A DNA stretch of 64,000 nucleotides, from NCBI RefSeq assembly GCF_018881545.1, contig NZ_JACVQD010000001.1, forward strand, positions 1,766,776-1,830,775. The letters are read 5' to 3'. Source of the DNA: Polynucleobacter alcilacus. Lineage in GTDB: Bacteria; Pseudomonadota; Gammaproteobacteria; Burkholderiales; Burkholderiaceae. The position numbers and the translations under genes are program-made. Positions 46,338 to 54,518 of the stretch are shown here, piece after piece (position 1 is the stretch's first letter; every line of letters begins with the position of its first letter). The notes beneath the pieces are model-generated. The model was not told the DNA's origin. It searched no databases and saw nothing but the letters and a program-made list of their open reading frames with translations.

Positions 46338-49300
46338 CTAAAGATGCGCCGCCAGAATTCTGGCGATATGTACCGCCTCTCTTTGGGTGCCATCAGCAAT
46401 CTGATGGCGACAACTCGTTCCATCAGCCACTACCCAACTATTGGGTGATTTACGAATACTGGGTAAAAGACTCAGTTCAGCCATTTGCATGGAGACTTCA
46501 ATATGTTCCGCTTCATACCCAAAACTACCGGCCATACCGCAGCAAGAAGATTCAATTAACTTTGGTTCTGCTTTGGGAATGAGTTTGAGTAATTCCATTG
46601 CAGGAGTAACCGCAGCAAAAGACTTTTGATGGCAGTGCCCATGAAAGAGTACTGGCTTGCTCGCATCTTTGAGCTTGAGTGTGAGTGTTCCAGCCTTGAC
46701 TTCACTCGCTAAAAACTCTTCCAATAGTTGTGCTTGCAGAGAAACCGTGATTGCGCGCTCATCAAAGCCCATCACTAAAGCTTCATCCTTCAAAGTAAAG
46801 AGACATGAAGGCTCTAAACCAATGATGGGAATATTCTGTTGTGCATAGGGTGCGAGGTGATCGACTAATTCACCAAGAGTTTCTTTAGCCTTATCCACCA
46901 TGCCAGCAGCAAGATAGGTTCTGCCACAGCAAAACTCTTTTGAGCAGGTGGTCGCTGCTTTTTCTACAGACTTTCCAACTTTGCTTCCACTCTTCTGCGG
47001 AATATGGACGCGATAGCCCGCAGCTTTGAGAACTTTCAGGGCGGCAATCAGATTTTCATCTTCAAAATAAGCATTAAAGGTATCGGCCAACAAAACAACT
47101 CCCTTACCATCAGTATCCTGTGCTAACTGCTCTGGTGTGAACTGATGGCTTTGCGCTACTTTCTGATTCCAGAAAGTGTTACTTCTCCAGATTGGTAAAC
47201 TTCTCTGTGCAGAGATGCCCATGAGCCATTCTTGTAACTTGGCAATGGGTGTAATGTGATTACGCAAATTGAGTAAGGCTGGCAAGAAGGGAGCATTACT
47301 AATGATGGCAGCATATTTTGGTAAGTAGGCTACTGCCAGATCTCTTAAGGAGTGCCCAACCCGCTTTTTGTATGCTGACAAGAACTCAATCTTCATCTTA
47401 GCCATGTCTACGCCGGTAGGGCACTCACGACGGCAGGCTTTACAGCTGACGCAAAGCTCCATCACTTCTTTAATCGCATCGCTAGCTAGTGGTGAAGAGT
47501 TTGCTGTTGAATCACTCTTGAGATTTAGTTGGTTCGAAAGCGCCAAGCGCAAGGTATTGGCTCGACCTCTCGTGAGGTGTTTCTCATCCCGAGTGACGCG
47601 GTAGCTTGGGCACATGACTTCAGCATCAAACTTGCGGCAGTGGCCATTGTTATTACACATGTCTACGGCTTTTGCTAAGCCCATTGCTGGGTCACCACCA
47701 GTACCTGGAGTAGTGGTTTCTTCGGTAACAGGGTTATTCTGGACATTCCAGGCCGACCAATCTAAGGCTGGCTGCAATGGAATGACTTTGTAATTTGGTG
47801 GAAACCGAAAGTTGCTGGAGTCATCCATCTTGGGAGGGTTGACAATCTTGCCCGGATTAAACAGCCCCTGCGGATCAAAAGCGTATTTGATTTCTGCGAG
47901 GGCTTCAGTGATCTTGGGTCCAAATTGCCAAGAGATCCACTCGCCACGACAAAGGCCATCGCCATGTTCGCCGCTATAAGCCCCTTTATACTTACGTACC
48001 AATGCAGAAGCTTCTTCTGCCACGGCACGCATCTTCTGTGCCCCATCTCTTCGCATATCCAGAATAGGGCGGACATGTAATGTACCTACGGAGGCATGGG
48101 CATACCAAGTTCCGCGTGAACCATACTTAGAAAATACCTCCGTTAATGCTTGGGTGTAGTCAGCCAAACTCTCCAAGGGAACCGCGCAGTCTTCAATAAA
48201 ACTCACTGGTTTACCATCACCCTTAAGGCTCATCATGATGTTCAAGCCTGCCTTACGCACTTCCCACAAATTCTTTTGTGGGGAAGCGTCAGACATCAGT
48301 ACGACTGAGTCAGGTAAACCCAAGTCACTCATGAGTTCTTGAAGCGCCTTGAGTTTATCGAGTAGTGGCGCATGCACCTCACCAGAAAACTCAACTAAGA
48401 GAATCGCTTCTGGAGTTGATGCAGTGTGATCGATTAAGGCTGTTTCAATAGTTTTCTTAAAGCTTGGATTACTGCGTGCCAAATCAATCATGGTGCGATC
48501 AACTAACTCAACTGCAGTAGGACCTAGCTTCACAATATGTTGGGCGCTATCCATGGCTTTATAAAAACTAGCAAAGTTCACGACGCCAAGTACTTTGTGT
48601 TGAGGCAAGGGCGCTAATTTGAGTGTGAGGGATTTAAAGTAGGCGAGGGTGCCTTCGCTCCCTACGAGGAGATGCGCTAGATTGACGCCACCATCTTGCG
48701 TGTAAGGCAATTCGCTTTGGGGGTGGAAGATATCGAGGTTGTAACCCGCAACTCTTCTCAATACTTTCGGAAAATGCGCCTCAATCTCTGGTTGAAGAGT
48801 AGTGGCCAAGTCTTTAACAAAATCACCAAGCTCCTTAGCAACTCCAGAGCTATTTGCGTAGTTACCAAATTGGGCAACTCTGCCATCAGCAAGCCAAGCA
48901 TCCATTCTCAAGACGTTATGCACCATATTGCCGTAAGCAATCGAACGGCTACCGCAAGAGTTATTGCCGGCCATGCCACCAATTGTTGCTTGTCCTGCGG
49001 TAGAAACATCTACTGGGAACCAAAGACCATGTTGTTTGAGTAAGCCATTGAGGTGATCTAGCACCATACCCGGCTCTACTTCTACAGTGCCTTGATCTAA
49101 GTTGAGATCAAGGATATTACGAAAGTATTTAGTGTTATCGATCACTAATGCTGCGCCAGTGGTTTGACCGCACTGACTGGTACCACCACCACGAGGTAAT
49201 ACGGGCACCCCGAGTTCTGCTGCAATTTGTAGGGCGCTAGCAATATCTTGTGCCGTCTTAGGTACAAAGACGGCGACTGGCATAGCTTGATAGATAGAGG

Positions 49301-49427
49301 CATCCGTCGCGTAACGCCCACGACTAGCGCTGTCAGTCATCACTTTGCCAGAGGTTTCTTGACGCAGGCGTTTGGCTAATTCCGCCTGATCAATCATCAG
49401 TTCTTTGAGATCAAGGGGTTTATTCAT
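46338..49427 (-). CDS. FAD/4Fe-4S D-2-hydroxyacid dehydrogenase (YdiJ type)
   Basis: 1029 residues. Architecture matches YdiJ: PCMH-type FAD-binding domain (PRGGGTSQCGQTTGAAL, about residue 79), FAD-oxidase C-terminal domain (to about 540), a 4Fe-4S domain with CVSCKACRRECP (about 665), and CCG cysteine domains (GHCHQKSF; SCCGMAGSFG, about 945-980). Such proteins oxidise D-2-hydroxyglutarate, D-lactate or glycolate and pass electrons to the quinone pool. The substrate cannot be fixed from sequence. Its ATG overlaps the stop of a GntR regulator gene (ATGA), and it faces an aminotransferase that uses glyoxylate. Confidence 0.88.
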   Translation of the reverse strand: MNKPLDLKELMIDQAELAKRLRQETSGKVMTDSASRGRYATDASIYQAMPVAVFVPKTAQDIASALQIAAELGVPVLPRGGGTSQCGQTTGAALVIDNTKYFRNILDLNLDQGTVEVEPGMVLDHLNGLLKQHGLWFPVDVSTAGQATIGGMAGNNSCGSRSIAYGNMVHNVLRMDAWLADGRVAQFGNYANSSGVAKELGDFVKDLATTLQPEIEAHFPKVLRRVAGYNLDIFHPQSELPYTQDGGVNLAHLLVGSEGTLAYFKSLTLKLAPLPQHKVLGVVNFASFYKAMDSAQHIVKLGPTAVELVDRTMIDLARSNPSFKKTIETALIDHTASTPEAILLVEFSGEVHAPLLDKLKALQELMSDLGLPDSVVLMSDASPQKNLWEVRKAGLNIMMSLKGDGKPVSFIEDCAVPLESLADYTQALTEVFSKYGSRGTWYAHASVGTLHVRPILDMRRDGAQKMRAVAEEASALVRKYKGAYSGEHGDGLCRGEWISWQFGPKITEALAEIKYAFDPQGLFNPGKIVNPPKMDDSSNFRFPPNYKVIPLQPALDWSAWNVQNNPVTEETTTPGTGGDPAMGLAKAVDMCNNNGHCRKFDAEVMCPSYRVTRDEKHLTRGRANTLRLALSNQLNLKSDSTANSSPLASDAIKEVMELCVSCKACRRECPTGVDMAKMKIEFLSAYKKRVGHSLRDLAVAYLPKYAAIISNAPFLPALLNLRNHITPIAKLQEWLMGISAQRSLPIWRSNTFWNQKVAQSHQFTPEQLAQDTDGKGVVLLADTFNAYFEDENLIAALKVLKAAGYRVHIPQKSGSKVGKSVEKAATTCSKEFCCGRTYLAAGMVDKAKETLGELVDHLAPYAQQNIPIIGLEPSCLFTLKDEALVMGFDERAITVSLQAQLLEEFLASEVKAGTLTLKLKDASKPVLFHGHCHQKSFAAVTPAMELLKLIPKAEPKLIESSCCGMAGSFGYEAEHIEVSMQMAELSLLPSIRKSPNSWVVADGTSCRHQIADGTQREAVHIARILAAHL

Positions 49428-50116
49428 TTGACTGTCTCCGCTTTTGTGGCTGCGTTCTCAGCTTTGAGTAGTTGCACCACCACATCACGTTTATTTCTGA
49501 CATGCTGAATCATGATCTTGCGCATGCGTATGCTATCTCGTGCTCTCAGAGCATCAAGCATCTCTTGATGTTCTTCAACAGCTTTTTCCCATTTCACGCC
49601 ATCTTGATTCGATCTGAAGCGTAAAGCTTCAATGCGGGCATTCACTTGGGAAAAGAGTTGGGTTAGTACAGGATTATTTGCTGCTTGATTAATCAGATGA
49701 TGAATGCGTAGATTAAGTTTGTAATAGCTGGATAAATCCCGACGCGCATAAGACGCCATCATTTCGTACTGCAGGGCCTCTAATTCAGAGAGGGCAGTAT
49801 CACTAATATTGTTTGCTGCCAATTCCCCTGAGAATCCTTCCAGATCGGCAATGACATCAAATGTATGAATGACATCCTCCGGACTGAGTTGAACTGCAAT
49901 CGCACCACGGTTCGTAATTAATTCAACCAAGCCATCTGCAGCTAGTCGACGTATCGCCTCCCGAATTGGGGTACGAGAAACATGGAGGCTTTCTGCAAGC
50001 TCGCGTTCATTCAGCTTGCTTCCGGGTGCAATCTTCCCTTCCACCAAAAGCAGTCTGAGCTTTTGGAAAATAGCTTCATGCAAATTTTGTGAATTGGGCT
50101 GTTCAATTACCGTCAT
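49424..50116 (-). CDS. GntR-family transcription regulator, FCD subgroup
   Basis: 230 residues. An N-terminal winged helix-turn-helix (KLNERELAESLHVSRTPIRE, about residues 37-56) is followed by a helical FCD ligand-binding domain with its metal-binding Asp/His residues (IADLEGF, LRIHHLI). FCD regulators sense small carboxylic acids and usually repress neighbouring catabolic genes. It is coupled to the downstream dehydrogenase gene and divergent from the aminotransferase gene. Two TTTGTATACAAA-like palindromes lie in the divergent region. Confidence 0.9.
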   Translation of the reverse strand: MTVIEQPNSQNLHEAIFQKLRLLLVEGKIAPGSKLNERELAESLHVSRTPIREAIRRLAADGLVELITNRGAIAVQLSPEDVIHTFDVIADLEGFSGELAANNISDTALSELEALQYEMMASYARRDLSSYYKLNLRIHHLINQAANNPVLTQLFSQVNARIEALRFRSNQDGVKWEKAVEEHQEMLDALRARDSIRMRKIMIQHVRNKRDVVVQLLKAENAATKAETVK

Positions 50117-50139
50117 GCTGCAACCCCTTTGTCTCTAAA

Positions 50140-50151
50140 TTTGTATACAAA
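50140..50151. promoter_or_regulatory. Palindromic operator candidate for the FCD regulator, site 1
   Basis: TTTGTATACAAA is a perfect 12-base palindrome 24 bases upstream of the gntR start. FCD-type GntR proteins commonly bind TNGTNNNACNA-type palindromes. A near copy occurs 94 bases away. Confidence 0.55.
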
Positions 50152-50233
50152 AATGTCAATAAGCAATCATAAAGCATAAATATAGCCTTTAATAACTAAA
50201 TAAAGCCTATATTTTGATACTTATAAAAAATAA

Positions 50234-50245
50234 TTTGTATGCAAA
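50234..50245. promoter_or_regulatory. Palindromic operator candidate for the FCD regulator, site 2
   Basis: TTTGTATGCAAA differs at one position from site 1 and lies 68 bases before the aminotransferase start. A weaker TTGTCATACA (50264-50273) follows. Paired sites would allow control of both divergent transcripts. Confidence 0.5.
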
Positions 50246-50312
50246 ACAGATAATTGCCAAAAATTGTCATACACTAAGGGGATTATCCAACCTAAAACCA
50301 GTGAGACTACAG

Positions 50313-51497
50313 ATGCTAAAACTTGATAACCACCTATCTGGACGCCATTTCTTACATATTCCCGGCCCAAGTCCGGTTCCTTCTCGCATTTTGCGTGCTA
50401 TTAGTTATCAAACTATTGACCACCGTGGTCCTGAGTTTGGTGAGTTTGGCTTGAAGGTCTTAGATGGCATTCAAAAGATTTTTAAGACCAAGCATCCGGT
50501 CATCATTTATTCCGCCTCGGGCACGGGTTCATGGGAAGGCGCCTTAGTCAACGTGCTCAATCCTGGTGACAAAGTGCTTTTTTACGAGACTGGTCAATTT
50601 GCGAACTTATGGTGGGCGCTTGCAGACAAAATTGGTTTACAGGCTGAGGTGATTGGTAAGGCTGGTAAAGATACTTGGCGTTGGGGTGTTGACGCTTCAG
50701 TCATTGAAGAGCGCTTGCGTAAGGATACCCAACACGAAATTAAAGCAGTGTGCGTAGTGCATAACGAAACCTCGACTGGTATGACCTCTGATATCGCTGC
50801 CGTTCGTAAGGCAATGGATGCAGCAAAGCATCCAGCGCTACTTTTGGTGGACAGTGTGTCTGGCTTGGGTTCAGCAGACTATCGCCATGATGAGTGGGGT
50901 GTTGATGTCACGGTTTCAGGATCGCAAAAAGGCTTGATGTTGCCACCGGGGATTGGCTTTAATGCACTCTCACCAAAAGCAATTGAAGCTAGCAAGCACA
51001 GCAAGATTCCTAAAGCGTATTTAGCTTGGGATGAAATTCTGGAAGCGAATAAAACGGGTTACTGGCCAACTACACCCAGTACCAATTTAATGTATGGTTT
51101 GCACGAAGCAATAGACATGATGATGGCTGAAGGATTGGATACGATTTTTGCTCGTCACCAACGTTTGGCGGAAGCGTGTCGTCGCGCAGTAACAGCCTGG
51201 GGTCTTGAGAATCAGTGCCAAGATGCCACTGCGTATTCTCCAGTCTTAACTGCTGCAGTAGTTCCAGATGGAATGGATGCGGATGTCTTGCGCAAACATG
51301 CTTTACAGAAGTTCAACCTCTCACTGGGAACTGGACTTGGTAAGCTCAAAGGTAAGATCTTCCGTATCGGCCATTTGGGTGAATGCAATGAGTTGAGCTT
51401 GATGGCAGCGCTCAGTGGGACTGAAATGAGTCTGGGAGCAATGGGCTACAAACCCAAAGAAAGCGGTGTTGTTGCAGCCCAAGAGTTCTTGAAGTAA
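50313..51497 (+). CDS. sgaA: Serine-glyoxylate-type aminotransferase, class V
   Basis: 394 residues from the ATG at 50313 (MLKLDNHLSGRHF). An open frame back to 50214 lacks a ribosome site and would cover the operator. The N-terminal HIPGPSPVP and the PLP lysine in VSGSQKGLMLPPG (about residue 200) place it in the alanine/serine-glyoxylate aminotransferase group. It would convert glyoxylate plus an amino acid such as serine into glycine and a keto acid. The FCD regulator and the hydroxyacid dehydrogenase beside it suggest a C2/C3 acid pathway. Confidence 0.87.
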   Translation: MLKLDNHLSGRHFLHIPGPSPVPSRILRAISYQTIDHRGPEFGEFGLKVLDGIQKIFKTKHPVIIYSASGTGSWEGALVNVLNPGDKVLFYETGQFANLWWALADKIGLQAEVIGKAGKDTWRWGVDASVIEERLRKDTQHEIKAVCVVHNETSTGMTSDIAAVRKAMDAAKHPALLLVDSVSGLGSADYRHDEWGVDVTVSGSQKGLMLPPGIGFNALSPKAIEASKHSKIPKAYLAWDEILEANKTGYWPTTPSTNLMYGLHEAIDMMMAEGLDTIFARHQRLAEACRRAVTAWGLENQCQDATAYSPVLTAAVVPDGMDADVLRKHALQKFNLSLGTGLGKLKGKIFRIGHLGECNELSLMAALSGTEMSLGAMGYKPKESGVVAAQEFLK

Positions 51498-51527
51498 TCA
51501 GAAAACGGCATTCAGGGTGGGGTGGAG

Positions 51528-51539
51528 TAGGGATCCCTA
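51528..51539. promoter_or_regulatory. Palindrome upstream of the GlcG-like gene
   Basis: TAGGGATCCCTA is a perfect 12-base palindrome, nested between GGGGTG (51519-51524 area) and CACCCC (51555-51560), which can also pair. A TATAAT at 51562-51567 may be the -10 of the downstream gene. It could be an operator or part of a terminator of the aminotransferase gene, though no T-run follows. Confidence 0.35.
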
Positions 51540-51627
51540 GGGTTATCCAGGCTACACCCCTTATAATTCAGGTACTTATAGAATTGCATTAACTAGATAC
51601 ACCCCATTCGAAACGGAAAGAAAAAAC

Positions 51628-52035
51628 ATGTTCGCTACTAAACCGTATTTAACTCAGGTTGATGTTCAAAAGATTTTGGATGCAGCCAACAAGCATGCTA
51701 CTGAAAATAATTTCGCAGTGACCATTGCTGTATGTGATGACGGCGGTCATTTGTTGGGTTTAATTCGTCGTGATGGTTGTGCGCCCTTATCGGCCTATAT
51801 TGCAGAAGAGAAGGCACGTACGGCTGCAATGGGTATGCGCGAAACACGTATTTACGAAGAAATTATTAATGACGGTCGCCATGCTTTCTTATCTGCCCCG
51901 CATGTTTCGGGCATGTTAGAAGGTGGCGTCAATATCGTGGTAAATGGACTTACCATCGGCGCAGTCGGCGTTTCCGGCGTTAAATCGGCGGAGGATGCTG
52001 AAACTGCGAAGGCCGGCATCAAAGCCATTCTGTAA
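51628..52035 (+). CDS. GlcG/HbpS-family protein
   Basis: 135 residues, one small alpha/beta GlcG (DUF336) domain with VAVCDDGGHLLG-type core (here ITIAVCDDGGHLLGL spanned at about 33-46), LIRRDGCAPLSAYIAEEKARTA and the glycine-rich GVNIVVNGLTIGAVGVSG near the end. Members occur in glycolate and other acid-utilisation operons and can bind haem or cobalamin-like ligands. Exact role is unknown. Its position after a glyoxylate aminotransferase fits the glc connection. No signal peptide. Confidence 0.83.
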   Translation: MFATKPYLTQVDVQKILDAANKHATENNFAVTIAVCDDGGHLLGLIRRDGCAPLSAYIAEEKARTAAMGMRETRIYEEIINDGRHAFLSAPHVSGMLEGGVNIVVNGLTIGAVGVSGVKSAEDAETAKAGIKAIL

Positions 52036-52041
52036 GTTACC

Positions 52042-53535
52042 TTGACTAATACTGATACTGAAATAATTTCTACTACAGGGGCTGACAACACAGTCGCCCC
52101 TAATACTCCTAGTGCTCCAAATGTTACTAGCGCTACTTCCCCGGCAACGATCACTTTTGCTGATTTTGGTTTAGATCCGAAGATTCAGAAGGCGGTATCC
52201 GAGCAGGGCTATACCATCCCTACGCCGATTCAAGCGCAAGCTATTCCGCATGTATTAGCCGGCAGAGATCTCATGGGCGCCGCACAGACTGGCACCGGTA
52301 AGACTGCAGCATTTGTATTGCCTATCATTCAACAGATTTTGCGTCATGCAAGCAATAGTGCTTCACCTGCGCGCCACCCCATTCGGGCCTTGGTCCTCAC
52401 GCCTACTCGAGAGTTGGCGGTACAAGTTTCTGAAAATGCGGCGAACTATTCGAAACATACTGATTTACGCGCTGCGGTTGTGTATGGTGGCGTAGATATG
52501 AAAGAGCAAGTTGCCACTTTGCGCAACGGCGTGGAGATTTTGATAGCTACTCCAGGGCGCCTGTTAGATCACATTGGTTCCAAAGTGGCCAATTTATCTC
52601 AAGTAGAAATTCTGGTTCTAGATGAAGCAGATCGCATGCTTGACATGGGTTTCTTGCCAGACCTGCAGCGCATCATCAATTTAATACCCTCACAAAGACA
52701 AACCTTATTGTTCTCTGCAACCTTCTCTCCAGAGATTAAGAAACTGGCGCAAAGTTATTTGCGCACACCCGTGACGGTTGAGGTGGCACGTCAAAACGCC
52801 GCAGCAGATACTGTTAAGCAGGTAGTGCATATGGTGTCCTCTGCTGATAAGCAGCGTGCCATTGTCAAAGTGTTAGAAGAGCGTACCCGTCAGGGTTTAT
52901 CGCGCCAATGCATTATCTTTACCAATAGCCGTTTGGGCTGTGCCAGGTTATCTCGTGCCCTTGAGCGGGATGGTATTAAGGCGGGCGCGATTCATGGAGA
53001 TAAGAGCCAAGGCGAGCGGACCTTAACTTTAGATGCATTTAAATCCGGTGCAATTGAAGCTTTGGTGGCAACCGATGTCGCAGCGCGTGGTTTAGATATT
53101 CCAGACATGCCCTGCGTTATCAACCACGAGTTGCCTTATAGTGCGGAAGACTTTATTCACCGAATCGGCCGTACGGGTCGCGCTGGTAGCACAGGTGATG
53201 CGATTGCTTTAGTGGATGCAAGTGAAAAGCGCTTACTCGACGATATCGAAAGACTCATGAAGCGCAAATTAGATGTTCTGCCTTTGCCTGAAGGAGTTCC
53301 TTCGCAAAGTAGAGCACCTTCAAGCAGTTCTTCATCCAGCAGATCGTCATCTAGCAGTAGTACACAGAGTAATGCGCCAGCAAAAATGGCTAATCCCTTT
53401 TTCTATAAGCCCTATGAACCTAGTGCTACAGCTCTATCATCCGCAGACACCGCAAAGCCGGAAGAGAAAAAAGTCGGCATTGTGGCTGCCAAGCCCACTG
53501 TTGGTGCTTTGCTGGGCGGCTTTAAAAAGAAATAA
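52042..53535 (+). CDS. rhlE: DEAD-box RNA helicase RhlE
   Basis: 497 residues. An N-terminal low-complexity tail (about 1-40, Thr/Ser/Pro-rich) leads into the Q motif (FADFGLDPKIQKAV), motif I AQTGTGKT, motif II DEAD, motif III SAT, and motif VI HRIGRTGRAG. A Ser-rich linker (about 415-440) and a basic C-terminus follow. It unwinds RNA during ribosome assembly or decay. The TTG start lies 6 bases after the GlcG-like gene and has a weak ribosome site. Confidence 0.93.
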   Translation: MTNTDTEIISTTGADNTVAPNTPSAPNVTSATSPATITFADFGLDPKIQKAVSEQGYTIPTPIQAQAIPHVLAGRDLMGAAQTGTGKTAAFVLPIIQQILRHASNSASPARHPIRALVLTPTRELAVQVSENAANYSKHTDLRAAVVYGGVDMKEQVATLRNGVEILIATPGRLLDHIGSKVANLSQVEILVLDEADRMLDMGFLPDLQRIINLIPSQRQTLLFSATFSPEIKKLAQSYLRTPVTVEVARQNAAADTVKQVVHMVSSADKQRAIVKVLEERTRQGLSRQCIIFTNSRLGCARLSRALERDGIKAGAIHGDKSQGERTLTLDAFKSGAIEALVATDVAARGLDIPDMPCVINHELPYSAEDFIHRIGRTGRAGSTGDAIALVDASEKRLLDDIERLMKRKLDVLPLPEGVPSQSRAPSSSSSSSRSSSSSSTQSNAPAKMANPFFYKPYEPSATALSSADTAKPEEKKVGIVAAKPTVGALLGGFKKK

Positions 53536-53570
53536 AGAACGAAAAAATTTAAGAATTTAAGAACTAAAGC

Positions 53571-54515
53571 TTACCAAGCACGAGTGGCAGATAGTAGCCA
53601 CTCTGCAATGGTGATGTTCTCGCTATCCGGTAGGTCCTTCAATCCCAAATGATTTGCAGCTTTACGTAATTCAGTAAGGGCATGTTTCTTATCTTGAGTA
53701 TGAATTTGCGTTGCCAACGTTTGTTTACTGAGTTTTTCTCCATGCTCATCAAGCACGAGTGGTAGATGCCGGTAGTGCGGCGTGCAATATCCCAACACCT
53801 GTTGTAGATGGATTTGGCGTGCAGTGTTACTGAGTAAATCTTCCCCTCGCACAATGTGAGTAATACTTTGTTCGGTATCATCTACAACCACTGCGAGTTG
53901 ATAGGTAAATAGACTGTCACTTCTACGCAATACAAAGTCACCCACTTCCGTATTGAGGTCTTGACTTTGCTGCCCCAGCGCTAAATCTGTATACCCAATA
54001 TGGCAATTTGGGGGCAGTGCTATGCGCCATGCAGTTTTGGGTGTTTCTGAAAATTCAAGCGGGTTCATCCTCAATTGATCTGGTAGGCATGTCCCTGGAT
54101 AGACCATCTCTTGATTGCGGGGGGTTTCTATTCCTCGCTTTGCTAGGGTATTGGCAATCGTCTGCCTGGAGCAACTGCAGGGATATATTAATTTGAGCGT
54201 ATTTAGGCGTTCCAGAGCCCTTTGGTAGAGATCTTGGCGTTTGGATTGATAGGTGACCTCACCATCCCAATGAAGGCCGCAGGCAAGCAGTTGAGCTTGA
54301 ATGAGTTGGTCAGCCCCCGGAATGCATCTGGGGGTGTCTAAATCCTCCATCCTGAGTAGCCATTGACCCCCATTTTTACGGGCATCTAACCAGCTTCCGA
54401 GGGCGGCAACTAGCGATCCCGCATGCATTGGGCCCGTAGGCGAAGGGGCAAATCGCCCACGGTAGCCGTCGGCTGGGGAAGGAAGGTTTTGGGATAGGGA
54501 CACAGCTAAAATCAT
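53571..54515 (-). CDS. gluQ: Glutamyl-Q tRNA(Asp) synthetase
   Basis: 314 residues, a truncated GluRS lacking the anticodon-binding domain. RFAPSPTGPMHAGSL (about residue 21) is the HIGH-type motif. Cysteines of the zinc site lie in CSCSRQ and YPGTC, and KLSKQ (about 258) is the KMSKS-type motif. It attaches glutamate to queuosine of tRNA-Asp, so it works downstream of QueG, encoded 9 kb away. Its ATG is only 3 bases from the dnaE ATG on the other strand; a GTG four codons in is an alternative start. Confidence 0.93.
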   Translation of the reverse strand: MILAVSLSQNLPSPADGYRGRFAPSPTGPMHAGSLVAALGSWLDARKNGGQWLLRMEDLDTPRCIPGADQLIQAQLLACGLHWDGEVTYQSKRQDLYQRALERLNTLKLIYPCSCSRQTIANTLAKRGIETPRNQEMVYPGTCLPDQLRMNPLEFSETPKTAWRIALPPNCHIGYTDLALGQQSQDLNTEVGDFVLRRSDSLFTYQLAVVVDDTEQSITHIVRGEDLLSNTARQIHLQQVLGYCTPHYRHLPLVLDEHGEKLSKQTLATQIHTQDKKHALTELRKAANHLGLKDLPDSENITIAEWLLSATRAW

Positions 54516-54518
54516 CTC

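Noticed and set aside
48696-49043. Open frame of 115 codons antisense to the YdiJ-type gene
   Set aside because: Fully contained within the FAD-binding domain coding sequence; no independent evidence.
53300-53370. Serine-codon tract in rhlE as a DNA repeat
   Set aside because: Codons are mixed and the tract is a normal low-complexity linker of RhlE-type helicases, not a tandem DNA repeat.
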